The notes beneath the pieces were generated by a model that was given only the letters and a program-made list of their open reading frames with translations, was not told the origin of the DNA and ran no database searches. This document shows, one piece after another, positions 48,985 to 58,813 of a DNA stretch of 64,000 nt. Source of the stretch: Rapana venosa (Eukaryota > Mollusca > Gastropoda > Neogastropoda > Muricidae). The DNA is taken from NCBI GenBank assembly GCA_028751875.1, contig CM054140.1:52715673-52779672 (forward strand), given 5' to 3'. Position 1 is the stretch's first letter, and each line of letters begins with the position of its first letter. A program made the translations under genes and the position numbers.

Positions 48985-49520
48985 TTTCCCTGTCTGTCTG
49001 TGTCTATCCGTATTCGCTATTTAGCGCCACACTTTTCCTTGTCTGTCTGTATCTTTGGGTATTTTGTATTCAGTGCCACACTTTTCCCTGTCTGTATCTA
49101 TCAGTGTTTTCTATTCAGCGCCACACTTTTCCCTGTCTGTCTGTATGTATGTATCAGTATTCTCTATAGTAGCTTTCAGCACCACACTTTTCCCTGCCTG
49201 TCTTTCTGTATCTATCAGTATTCTCTATAGTAGCTTTCAGCGCCACACTTTTCCCTGTTTGTCTGTATCTATTTGTATTCTCCATTCAGCGCCACACTTT
49301 TCCCTGCCTATCTGTATCTATCAGTATTCTCTATTCAGCCTTACACCTGTCCTTGCTCAGTGTTCTCTATTCAGCACCAAACTTTTCCCTGCCTGTCTGT
49401 ATCTATCAGTGTTCTTTATTCAGCACCACCTTGTCTATCTTTATTTATCAGTGTTCTCTATTTAGTGTGACACATTTCCCTTCCTATCTGTATCTATCAG
49501 TGTTCTCTATGGTAGCTTTC
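48985..49520 (+). repeat. 49/57-bp minisatellite, last block
   Basis: Array continues after the SINE; its last unit ends GGTAGCTTTC at 49520 and passes without a break into V-like SINE sequence. Confidence 0.93.
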
Positions 49521-49745
49521 TGTAGAAAGAATTTTGCCAGGGACAACTTTCTGTTACTGTGGCTTTTTTTCAAAAGTGCTAAATATTTGTTGCACACGAA
49601 ACCTCAATTTCATCTTTAATCCCAAAGACTAGTCCATAACCCACACCATACGATCTGGCAGCTCGTCTGGCTTCCACAGAGATTTGATCACAACACTTTT
49701 CGTTTTCTAGATACACGCATTACCTGTAGCTCACGGAATTAAACT
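49521..49745 (-). mobile_element. V-like SINE remainder at array edge, minus strand
   Basis: Plus-strand blocks AATTTTGCCAGGGACAAC, GTGCTAAATATTTGTTGCAC, TTTAATCCCAAAGACTAG and, further right, TTTTCGTTTTCTAGATACAC with CATTACCTGTAGCTC correspond to the body and tRNA-like head of the 57 kb SINE. The part that would precede them (to the left) is replaced by the minisatellite. Confidence 0.75.
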
Positions 49746-50059
49746 CCACTCCACTGCTCCCCGTGGCAATGTGCTCAAGTTGTCTAAAGTTCTTAAACCT
49801 AAGCCAGCCACCATACTATAATGTTGTTTTATTTTTGATGAAGACAGATGAAAACAAACTTTGGTCATCAGCTTTTTAATTACTTGTGGTGATAAAAAGT
49901 GAGAGAGAGAACTCTGAACTCTGAAATGATTTAATGTACATTGGCCCTGGGCCACAATACATTTCTTGGGATTGGGATGGAACAGTGGGTTCATCCATAT
50001 TACTGGCAAAGCAAATGCACAAAAAGGATTTATGACTGATCAAAGTAGAAAAACACAGA

Positions 50060-51157
50060 GAGAGAATTGAATTGAATTTTATTGCCATTAAGCTGTACAG
50101 GCCATAGAGCAAATGCCTGTATTACATGGATTTAAGATGATGTCTATCATTGATGTGGATACCACAGCAATGGCAATGCCTTATTTTTTTAAATTACATT
50201 TAACAATGCTATTTCAAAACAGAACTGTCACTGATACACACGTAGCGGCGATCCTGGATGATGTCGTGGAGAGTGTGCAACTGTTGCAAAGCATGTGCTT
50301 CTGTGTCTGCCTACTTCATGTTATGGACATGCTTTCCTTTCCACAAGTTGGTGAGCCTGACACAATCTTCAGTTAACATGTTTTTCTTTTCCTGTTTGAT
50401 GTACCGATATACTCAGCATCTAGACTGCACATCACAAGAAAACTCTTGCATATTGTCATCAGATTCACACAGAAGAACATCATCATCATCTGATCTATGT
50501 AATAACTTTTCTCTGGACAGTTTGTTTCTGTTTTTCTTTGTAGGTGATTCTGCACAGAACAATCAGTCAGTGTTTCCACATAGTTTTTCACTGAACTTGC
50601 CTCACACTGTCTATTGGAGGATCAGGTTCTATGTGCGATGGTGGTTAGTAGGTGAACTTCACACAGAAGATCAGTTTGATATACACCTTCAGTACCACAC
50701 ACTCTGCCAGTGTCACTGAGGTCCAGGTGTATAGGTGTGAAGGCGTGTTAATTAAAATCATCCTGTGTGCTATGCAGTGTGTCAGACACAAACAATAAAA
50801 TTTGTTAACATCAGGAGTTCAATCTCCTTCTTTTCTGACCTATTCTAACTGTGATTGCTGCTGTTGTTGTTGCTATTGTTGCTGCTGCTTTGCTCTCTGC
50901 TGGTCACGCCATATCTGGCTGGGAGGATTCCATCTGTAATACTGAGCTTGGGTGTGTTGGTTCAGCATAGGGTCCGCCATGTTTGTTGACATTTCACTGG
51001 CTGGCTTGAACCTCAACAAAAAAACCGTGGAGTCCCCTTGGCCAGTGATTTTCCAGCTGGAGACAAAGTTTTCTGACAAAAGGGCAGTTATGATCTTTTC
51101 AACAGTTGCTGGGAGTCCAGTAACTAGCATGTTGACAGTAAATTCGTAATTTTTCAT
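50060..51157 (-). pseudogene. Unrecognised coding-like element, minus strand
   Basis: From an ATG at 51157, a 94-codon open stretch reads NMLVTGLPATVEKIITALLS, then SSWKITGQGDSTVFLLRFKP, a NQHTQAQYYRWNPPSQIW segment and a poly-Gln run (about 50850-50890) broken by one stop (TAG within CAA/CAG repeats). The alternation of a hydrophobic strand, a helix and two strands could be an RRM-like fold, but that is inference. Further along, frames 50591-50373 (SLDAEYIGTSNRKRKTC) and about 50360-50210 (RLTNLWKGKHVHNMK-ADTEA; IIQDRRYVCISDSSVL) keep coding character with single stops. The 3' side ends near 50060 with AATAAAATTCAATTCAATTC, a LINE- or retrocopy-like terminus. I do not recognise the protein; a retrotransposon ORF1 or a dead mobile gene is likeliest. 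Confidence 0.5.
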
Positions 51158-51203
51158 GCAGCACAGGTAAAAGACGTCTTGTCAACTGTCTTATCTCGTC
51201 GCC

Positions 51204-51204
<1 letters not shown>

Positions 51205-51247
<43 letters not shown>

Positions 51248-51259
51248 TTGAGAGGATGA

Positions 51260-51296
<37 letters not shown>
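51205..51296. repeat. (GA)n microsatellite
   Basis: GA repeat with a few interruptions, just upstream of the minus-strand element above. Confidence 0.95.
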
Positions 51297-51298
<2 letters not shown>

Positions 51299-51456
51299 CA
51301 GGTTAAACAAAAATTCGCAATAATGTTCAGTAAGTCTGTATCATTTTTCTTTGTTTGCGACAGTTGGAACTTTATTCTTGTTTTTTTTGGTCAGATGGTC
51401 TTGTTTTCAGTACATTGAGCACATGACAACAATTTTAGTATGATGTAAAGAAGTGG

Positions 51457-51750
51457 ACGGGATAGCTCAGTGGTCGGAGCACTCGCTTTCCCCCAGCCAA
51501 GTTAAGCAGCGTCGAGCATGGTTACCAGTTGGATTGGTGACCGTTTGTGCGCCTTGGCTTCAGTACAGTTCCCCCAGTTCACCCAGCTGTAAATGGGTAC
51601 CTGCCCTCTTTAGGGTCAGGGAAGGTAAAGCAGCGAGGGAGAGGAGATGGGCGCCGCCCTCAATATGCTGGCCCTAGAAAAGTGAGATCTCTGTCGCCTC
51701 GATCCCCTACGACCTTATAGGTTATGGGACTCCTTTACCTTTACCTTAAC
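51457..51750 (+). mobile_element. Chimeric tRNA/5S-rRNA-like SINE, reference copy
   Basis: A 294-base element flanked by GAAGTGG (51450-51456 and 51751-51757). The 5' end, GGGATAGCTCAGTGGTCGG, can form a tRNA acceptor start and a D-arm with stem GCTC/GAGC, and matches box A of tRNA genes. From about 51498 it instead follows 5S rRNA: AAGTTAAGCAGCGTCGAGC equals the 5S A-box region, TGGTTACCAGTTGGAT and GGTGACCG equal the intermediate element and C box. A central body follows (CCCAGTTCACCCAGCTGTAA; TAGGGTCAGGGAAGG; GACCTTATAGGTTATGGGAC) and a CCTTTACCTTTACC tail. It has no coding capacity and would depend on LINE machinery. Insertion here is into unique sequence. Confidence 0.88.
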
Positions 51751-51759
51751 GAAGTGGCC

Positions 51760-52200
51760 AGTTTATTTCAAGATTTCATGAACAGAGGGGATTTTTTCAC
51801 AAATGGCCGCCCATCACAGTATGGTTCAGGGCCAAAACTAGATTAGCCCATTGGAGTAGATTTGTTCACTTTACAAGTGTCATTGTTCTCATTCCAAACG
51901 CACAGCACAAGTGCGATTTATACGCCGTTTGTATGCTTTGTGTTCAGTGTGACAAACGGATACTCGTTGACATAGAACTGCTGTTGTTCTCATGTCATTG
52001 TTGTGTGTGCATGCCAGCCAATGATCAGCCTTTGCCTCTCCGGCTTGAAATTATTTGCGGGTCTCTCTCTCACTCTTTAAAGGAAGTTCTCGTATTTATT
52101 CTTTAAAACTTTTTAAAAAGAAAGTTTTCGTGTTTATACCTTAGAACTTTTTTAAAGGAAGTTGTCATCTTTATACTTTAGAACCTTTTTTAAAAGGAAG
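51760..52200. other. No recognisable gene
   Basis: Unique sequence with a diverged roughly 50-base tandem motif at 52075-52210 (units containing AAAGGAAGTT and TATACTTTAGAAC). Confidence 0.5.
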
Positions 52201-52229
52201 TTCTCGTGTTTTTTCTTTCGAAACTTGCC

Positions 52230-52444
52230 AATGTAAGTAACAGTTTCGGAGAATTTAAGTACATCATTGATAGTTCTAGAAAATCAGTAACCATCTTTAA
52301 TGAGCCAAAGAATATTAGCAACAGTGTAAGTGGAAAGAAGATCAACAGCAGTGTAAGTGGAAAGAAGATCGGTAGCAGGGTAAGTAACCGAGGAAGATCA
52401 GTAACACTGTAAGTTGCCAAAGAAGATCAGTAGCACTGTAAGTA
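52230..52444 (+). repeat. 29-bp minisatellite, left block
   Basis: Diverged units of the AGTGTAAGTAGCCAAAGAA, TATCAGTAAC type (29 bp). Further blocks lie at 52725-52873 and 56600-57005, so a SINE and a LINE have split one array. Confidence 0.88.
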
Positions 52445-52724
52445 AGGCAAAGTTAAAGATGTCCCATAACCTATAAGGTTGTAGGGGAGCAAGGCGTCAG
52501 AGACCTCACTTCTCTAGGGGCCAGCATATTGAGGGCGGTGCCCAACTCCTCTCCCTCGCAGCTTTACCTTCCCTGACCCTAAATAATGCAGGAACCCATT
52601 TACAGCTGGGTGAACTGGGGGAACTGTACTGAAGCCAAGGCGCGCAAATTCACCCACACTCGACGCTGCTTAACTTGGCTGGGGGAAAGCAAGTGCTCCA
52701 ACCACTGAGCTATCCCATCCCCAT
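52445..52724 (-). mobile_element. Chimeric tRNA/5S-like SINE, minus strand
   Basis: Copy of the 51457 family within the 29-bp minisatellite, flanked by GCACTGTAAGTA (52433-52444 and 52725-52736). It has lost about a dozen bases of the 5S C-box region (52645-52665 compared with the other copies), so it is the most diverged copy in the window. Confidence 0.85.
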
Positions 52725-52873
52725 GCACTGTAAGTAGCCAAAGAAAATCAGTAGCAGTGTTGATAGCTAAAGAAAATCAGTAGCAGAGTAAATAGGCAAA
52801 GAAAATCAGTAGCAGTGTAAATAGCCAAAGAAAATCGGTAATAGTGAAAGTAGCCAAATATCAATAGCAGTGT
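52725..52873 (+). repeat. 29-bp minisatellite, middle block
   Basis: About five units with AGTAGC and AAAATCAGTAGC variants between the SINE and LINE. Confidence 0.88.
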
Positions 52874-55800
52874 CACTCACTCACTCACTCAGTCCCATGT
52901 CCCAAAGGACGTAGGGGGGACATGAGAGTAGACGCAACAGAGATCTTTTTCCATGCTTCACGATCCTGTGTGGCTAGTAGAAGGTGTTGCAGGGATTGGG
53001 TGGTCCAGTCTTTGATGTTGTCAACCCATGATTTCTTTTGGCGGCATCTTCTTCTCTTGCCTTTGAGTGTTCCTTGCAAGATGGTTTTTGCTAAGGTGTT
53101 GTGTCTTGTGGTGTGACCAAGCCACATACGTTTTCTCCTCTTTATGGTGGAGAGCAAAGGTTCTTGGGGGCCCACACTCTTTTTGATTTCTTCTTTCACA
53201 TAGTTGTTGGTCTTGTGTTCTTTGTATGATATTTTGAGGAGTCTTTATGGCACTTGTTCTCGAATGCTTGGATTCTCCTCTCCAGCTCTGCTGACAGAGT
53301 CCATGATTCACAGCCATATAGGAGGATAGATATCACGAGGGATTTGTAGAGGTGATATTTGGTGCAGATGCTGATGTTGTTGCTTCTGATAATCCTCTTG
53401 AGTCTGGCTAGAGAAGATGTTGCTGTTGCAATACGAGCTTTCACTTCATTGTTTGATGTGCCTTCTTTTGCTAGGATGGAGCCTAAGTATTTGAATTGGC
53501 TCACCTCTTCCAGTATTTCTCCATTCATCTCTATTTCCGTGCTGTCATTACTTGCGCTATTGACCATGATCTTTGATTTCTCTGTACTGACCTCCATGCC
53601 ATATGCACTAGCTTGATCTGATAGACTATCTGTGAGGTTTTGCAGTTCTTGTTTGCTGCCGCCCATGAGGTCAGTGTCATCTGCAAATCTGAGGTTGTAA
53701 AGGGGTCTTCCACTAATGGAGATGGAAGTGTGGTGGTTTTGTAGTGTCTCTGTGATGATGTTTTCGAGGAAGAGGTTGAAGAGTACAGGTGAGAGAAGGC
53801 AGCCCTGACGGACCCCAACCGCAGTCTTGAAGAACTCGCCCATGTGAGTGTTCATGAAAACTGCACTTCTTGCGTTCTCGTACAGTGCCTTGATGACTTC
53901 AATGAGGCAGTTGTCAATGTTGAAGTGCCTGAGTACTTGCCAGAGGCCGTCATGCCATACCCTGTCAAAGGCCTTTTTGAAGTCTATGAAATTGTGATAC
54001 AAGTCTTTTTGGTGTTGGAGATGTTTCTGTATCAGAATTCTCAGATTGAAAATTTGTTCCATTGTGCTGCGTTTTGGTCTAAAGCCGCTTATTCTTCTGC
54101 CAGGAGTTTTTCCGCTTCGTTTTTCAGTCTGTTAAGGACTACCCGCAGCACGATCTTGCTAGGATGGCTTATGAGACTGATAGTTCTGTAGTTCTGGCAT
54201 TGCTTGAGGTTTCCTTTCTTTGGTAGGGGTATTACAAGAGACTGTCCATTCTTCTGGCCATTCTTTGGTGTCGTGAATCTTTTGACAAAGTTCTATGAAT
54301 CGCCTTGCTGTTTCATTCCCTCCATTTTTTATGAGTTCAGCTGGGATGTTATCGATTCCAGGGGACTTCCCCTTCTTCAATTAATAGCTGCGTCTACTTC
54401 ACACCTTAGTATTGGTGGGTTTTTATCTTGGTGTTCAGGGGGTTTGTCAGAAACTATGTTGGTATCTTGCGTAGTGGGTAGTTATACAATCCCTCACAGT
54501 ATTCCGTCCAGCGTTGGATGATGGCATTGCTTTCCGTTAAAAGATTTCCTTCTTTGTCTTCAATAACAGAGGCTTTAGGCTGTGTGGTTTTAGTTAGTGA
54601 TTTCAGAGTGTCGTAAGCTGTTTTGCTGTTTCCCTCGGCCATTCCAACTTCGATGCTGTGGCATTGTTCTTCTATCCACGTTTCTTTGGCTTCTCACATC
54701 TTTTTCCTCACTTCCCTGTGGCTATCCCTGTATTTGTTGTTGGCTTCTTGACTTGTGAACTTTTGTTTCTTAAGCTCTCTTCTTTTGTCGCAGAGGTCAA
54801 GAACCACATTTGTCACCCAGGGTTGTTTCTTTGTTCTGCTTCTTCCTAATGTTTCTTCTGCTGCTGTCATTAGCACTTCTTTGATGTTGTTGGCTAGTGT
54901 GTCCACATCATTGTTGATGGCTGTGAGTGCGGCGAACTTTCCTCCAATGTTGGCTTGGAAGATCCCAACCACTGTTGGGTGTTTGAGTTTTTCCAGATCA
55001 AATCTTATGCGTGGGTTTTTTTGCTGTTGTTTTGCTTTCAGTTTCAGCTTGATGGTTGTAAGTACAAGGTCGTGGTCACTGATAATGTCAGCTCCTGGGA
55101 ATATTCTTGTGTTTGCCTTGTTCATGCTGGATTTGAATCTTTGGGATGACAGAATGTAGTCAATTTGATTGTGAATCAGACCATTTGGTGAGTGCCAGGT
55201 TGATGTTCTAGATGTCTTGTGAGGGTGGAGTGTTTTAGCCAGAGTTCGTTTGTGCTTCTTTGCGAATTCCAGCAACTGCTGTCCTCTTTCATTTGTTTCT
55301 CCTAGTCCAAAGCGTCCTGTGGTTCCTGTCCATGTGTCAAAGGCACCAGGTTCCACCTTAGCATTCCAGTCGCCTTCCCACAAGAAGAATGATTCAGATT
55401 CAGATTCAGAATGTTCTATTGCCATTTAAGTCAAGTAGACTTATTTGACACAACAACAAAACAAGCAAACATCAGTTATAATCATATCTTTGGCTCAAAT
55501 TGTTATACACTAAAGCATGTTGCATTTTACTTCTCATTTTCTCTTTTCTTAATACATTCATACACATATTTGATGATTTCTGCTTGATAGATATCAACTG
55601 TGATTATGTCACTTGATTTATCTATACAAATGTTGCGTTTTTTGTCTTGGTTGTAATTTTTAATAGCAAATTGTTTCTGAGTTCATCATATGAGATACAT
55701 TCATCGAGTAAATGAAATTCATCTTCTATCTTGTTACAATATCTACATTTTCTGTCCTCTCTAGATATATTTTGGTGCCTCCCTTTCTCTATCATTTGGG

Positions 55801-56599
55801 CGTTTTGGAGATGACGTTTTCAAGTTGTTCATAGAATTCTTCTATCTGGTCATCATCGTAGTCAGTTGTTGGAGCATACACTTGGATGATGGTGAGATTC
55901 TGGGGTTTTGCAGAAACTCTGATTGAGATGAGTTTGCTGGATACTGGTGTGCAGCTACGATGATTGACACAATCTCTTTCCTGACAATGAAGCCTACTCC
56001 GTGTTGATGTAGTTTCTCTTCTCCACTGTACCATATTTTGTGGCCGTCTTGCGTGGTTGTTTCTCCGAAGCCAATCCATCTGACTTCCGCAAGCCCTAGG
56101 ATGTCCCATTTATATCTTTTTAGTTCATGTGTGAGTTCTTGTACTCTTCCTGTTGGATATAGAGTCCTTACATTCCATGTTCTGATGGTTACTCCTTTAG
56201 CTGAAAGCTTTAGAATTGGTTCTGCTCCAGTAGCGCACTTGTCACTCCCACCCTGGAGGCTTGCAGTGGGTAGCGCGGTCGTTGTTGATCCGGGCCTCAA
56301 CCGATCCGGCATGTCTTTCTGTTTCGTTTTTCCCATCATGTCCTTGCAGTGCGCTTGAGGAAGCTTGGTGGTGCCCATCTCCTCTCCAAGACTTCTACTG
56401 GTGAGTAAGAGTGCAACCAGCCCCTCACAATGTTTCGCCCGCTAGTAGAAGCGGTTACCGGGGTGTGGGTGGGTTAAGGACCCGGACCCAGAAGTGAGAG
56501 TTGAGTGCCAAGTGGGGACCAGTGCTCCCGTTCATCCCGAGGGATGCTACTTCCAGGTTTACAAAGGTACCACCTCTCCTTAAGCACCCCATACACCCC
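52874..56599 (-). mobile_element. RTE-like LINE, near full length, minus strand
   Basis: Best-preserved retrotransposon here, inserted in the 29-bp minisatellite between copies of AATAGCAGTGT (52863-52873 and 56600-56610). A GC-rich 5' UTR precedes a start at 56378. The endonuclease reads VTIRTWNVRTLYPTGRVQEL, ILGLAEVRWIG and GVGFIVRKE (to 55842), is split by a nested insertion at about 55391-55797, and resumes at GDWNAKVE through FPGADIISDHDLVLTTIK (about 55100). RT: SPGIDNIPAELI (54370), then the 288-codon frame 54062-53196 with FIDFKKAFDRVWHDGL, VGVRQGCLLSPVLFNL and FADDTDLMGG. The C terminus includes a KKRMWLGHTTRHNTL segment (53150). The 3' end is a short (GAGT)n repeat. Without the insertion it is about 3.3 kb with one ORF, the usual RTE plan. 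A few frameshifts remain. Confidence 0.88.
55391..55797 (-). mobile_element. LINE 3' fragment nested in the RTE-like LINE
   Basis: This segment interrupts the endonuclease frame between FYEQLENVISKTPK and GDWNAKVE; the relatives at 41.2 and 43.6 kb lack it. On the minus strand it begins with REDRKCRYCNKIEDEFHLL and DECISYDELR, a Cys-Cys-His-Cys-type end resembling the C terminus of the LINE at 24.6 kb (CHMYSD region). It ends with GGCAATAGAACATTCTGAAT and a (TCTGAA)n tail. Around eight bases of host sequence seem to be missing at the junction, and no clear target-site duplication is visible. Confidence 0.75.
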
Positions 56600-57005
56600 A
56601 ATAGCAGTGTAAGTAGCCAAATATCAATAGCAGTGTAAGTAGCCGAAGGTCAGTAGGAGTGTCGGTAGCCAAAGAATATCAGTAACAGTGTCGGTAGCCA
56701 AAGAATATCAGTAACAGTGTAAGTAGCCAAAGAATATCAGTAACAGTGTAAGTAGCCAAAGAATATCAGTAACAGTGTAAGTAGCCAAAGAATATCAGTA
56801 ACAGTGTAAGTAGCCAAAGAATATCAGTAACAGTGTAAGTAGCCAAAGGTCACCAGCAATGTAAGTAGTCAAAGGTCAGTAACAGTGTCAGTAGCCAAAT
56901 AATATCAGTAAGAGTGTAAGTAGCCAAAGGTCAGCAGCAATGTAAGTAGCCAAAGGTCAGTAACAGTGTCAGTAGCCAAAGAATATCAGTAACAGTTTGA
57001 TATAA
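56600..57005 (+). repeat. 29-bp minisatellite, right block
   Basis: About fourteen units; five at 56690-56835 are almost identical, which suggests recent homogenisation. Confidence 0.95.
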
Positions 57006-57094
57006 GAGGCTAGTGGCAGTGTAAACGAATCAAAGTTGCCTAATTAACTGTTTGATTGAAACAAAGTGATCTGGAGATAGTTTAAAAATAGGTC

Positions 57095-57290
57095 AACAAT
57101 CAATCAATCAATCAATCAGTCCCATGACTAAGAAAGGGACACGAATGACGCGTTGGTTGACAGTTTTCTCCAGACTAAACCAGTCCTCAGCTTTCTGTGT
57201 CAAGGGTGGTCTACTTTTTGATGTTCTGCCTCCAGTTCTTCATCTGCCTGTGTCTTCCCCTGTGTCTTTCTCCCTCAAGTTTTTATTAGT
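57095..57290 (-). mobile_element. RTE-like LINE 3' fragment
   Basis: The minus strand encodes a broken REKDTGEDTGR/RTGGRTSK-type stretch like the RTE C terminus and ends with TTTCTTAGTCATGGGACTGA and (TTGA)n, parallel to the CATGGGACTGAGTGAG terminus of the 52.9 kb element. Severely 5'-truncated. Confidence 0.5.
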
Positions 57291-57363
57291 TGAATAGTCT
57301 TGGTCAGAGAGTTGTGACTTGAGACGTGGCAAAGTAAAGAAGTGAGTTTAAAGAAAGTGGATT

Positions 57364-57399
<36 letters not shown>

Positions 57400-57825
57400 T
57401 GTATTTATGTATCTATACCACTTAAAGTCACGGCAGATTTCTCTGCGTAAAATTCGGGCTGCTCTCCCCGGTGAGTGCGCGTCGCCTCAAGAGCAGCGCC
57501 ACCCATATTTTTTTTCTTTTTCCTGTCTGCTACTGTATTTGTTTCCCTATCAGAGTGGCTTTTTTCTACAGAATTTTGCAAGGGACAACTCTCTTGTTGC
57601 CGTGGGTTCTTTTACGTGCGCTAAATAATTATGTGTAACACACGGGACCTCGGTTTATCATCTCATTCGAAAGACTAGCACCCAGACCACCACTCATGGT
57701 CAAATGGATGGGGGAAAAGTTTCGGGTCCAAACGGGATTCAAACCACCGCACACTTCCAACCCGGACTTTTCGCTTTCTAGACAGGCGCGTTACCTCTAG
57801 ACCAACGATCCACTACGGACTTTGT
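57364..57825 (-). mobile_element. V-like tRNA-derived SINE, full length, minus strand
   Basis: The most complete copy. On the minus strand: box A TGGTCTAGAGGTAACGC (57788-57804), box B GGTTTGAATCCC (57734-57745), the V-domain-like block TCGAATGAGATGATAAACCG and AGGTCCCGTGTGTTACAC, then ACGTAAAAGAACCCACGG, a GTTGTCCCTTGCAAAATTC segment, GGAAACAAATACAGTAGCAG, GGTGGCGCTGCTCTTGAGG, and a (TAAA)n tail (57364-57405). About 420 bases without the tail. Transcription by RNA polymerase III is implied by the boxes. The plus-strand segment 57500-57570 is collinear with the 49/57-bp minisatellite unit. Confidence 0.85.
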
Positions 57826-58014
57826 GAATAAACCAGCATGGATAGGTGATGACAGTCTGACAAACAAAAGTACACGAGTAACAGTGGCTGAACCAAAGCA
57901 GACATGTAGCAGTCTGTTTACATTCGTCAGGCAAAAGGGTGGCCCATTTTTGGAATGAAATCAGCTAGGACAAAAAGTAGCGTCTCTTGTTCTGTGTTAG
58001 GGGCGCACATTGTG

Positions 58015-58060
<46 letters not shown>

Positions 58061-58160
58061 CCATCATCATCATCATCATGTAAAATATCTGTAGCGCTTA
58101 ATCTTTTTACGTACAACAAACAAGTCAAAGCATTTGCATTTAAATCATCACACACTTACA
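58015..58160 (-). mobile_element. CR1/L2-like LINE 3' tail with (ATG)n
   Basis: Minus strand: GCTTTGACTTGTTTGTTG, ATTAAGCGCTACAG, then ATG repeats (58015-58080). Same 3'-tail family as 490-610 and 18838-18890. No coding part. Confidence 0.6.
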
Positions 58161-58194
58161 ACAGTTCTCAACAGATTAACAGATTTCAAATTTG

Positions 58195-58362
58195 CACACA
58201 CACACACACACATCACACACACACACACACGCGCGTACCGCACACCACACACACACACACACGCGTGCGCGTACGCAAAACACACACACACACACCCCAA
58301 CACACACACACCACCCCACACACACACACACACACACACAACACACACCACACACACAAAAC
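58195..58362. repeat. (CA)n microsatellite
   Basis: CA repeats with CGCG and CCACACC interruptions, followed to 58460 by a weak TACAA-type pentamer-rich stretch. Confidence 0.95.
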
Positions 58363-58547
58363 ACCAAAATTATACAAATGAATACAACACATATCGCAAC
58401 GCAACATACAAAAAGTCACAATATAATACAACACAAAACTTTACCATAAAACACAAGTAAATACAATTTAATACAAAGGGACTTGATTGAAATGGAATTA
58501 AGTTTTAATAACCAAGTTTCCACCCCTCCCCCTCTCAGTGTCGTCTT

Positions 58548-58610
58548 CACCTCCTCCTCCTCCTCCTCCTCCTCCTCCTCCTCCTCCTGTTATCATCGAT
58601 TATCATTGAT

Positions 58611-58645
<35 letters not shown>
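58548..58645. repeat. (TCC)n and (CAGA)n microsatellites
   Basis: TCC repeats (58548-58588), then CAGA repeats (58612-58645). Confidence 0.95.
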
Positions 58646-58813
58646 CTGTTGGCGGTGGTTGGCAGAAACAAAGCTGTTGTGGAAGGACAGTGAGGCCGCC
58701 AGCAGCCAGCAGCAAAACAAATAATTTCTGCATTCGGAATCAGAAATCCAATACAACAGCACTGATTGTCGATTTGTCACTCATTCTCTCCATGCACGAA
58801 TGGTCGTGACAGC

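Noticed and set aside
46282..49470. Long open frames of 100-257 codons rich in Ser, Val, Tyr and Cys
   Set aside because: They follow the minisatellite unit, exist in all three forward frames and repeat the same phrase; they are artefacts of the tandem repeat.
51457..51560. A true 5S rRNA or tRNA gene
   Set aside because: Only parts of each are present, the same fusion recurs at several loci with a shared body, a tail and flanking direct repeats, so it is a SINE.
58148..58460. Cys/Val- and Thr/His-rich frames resembling metal-binding proteins
   Set aside because: They are translations of CA/GT microsatellites.
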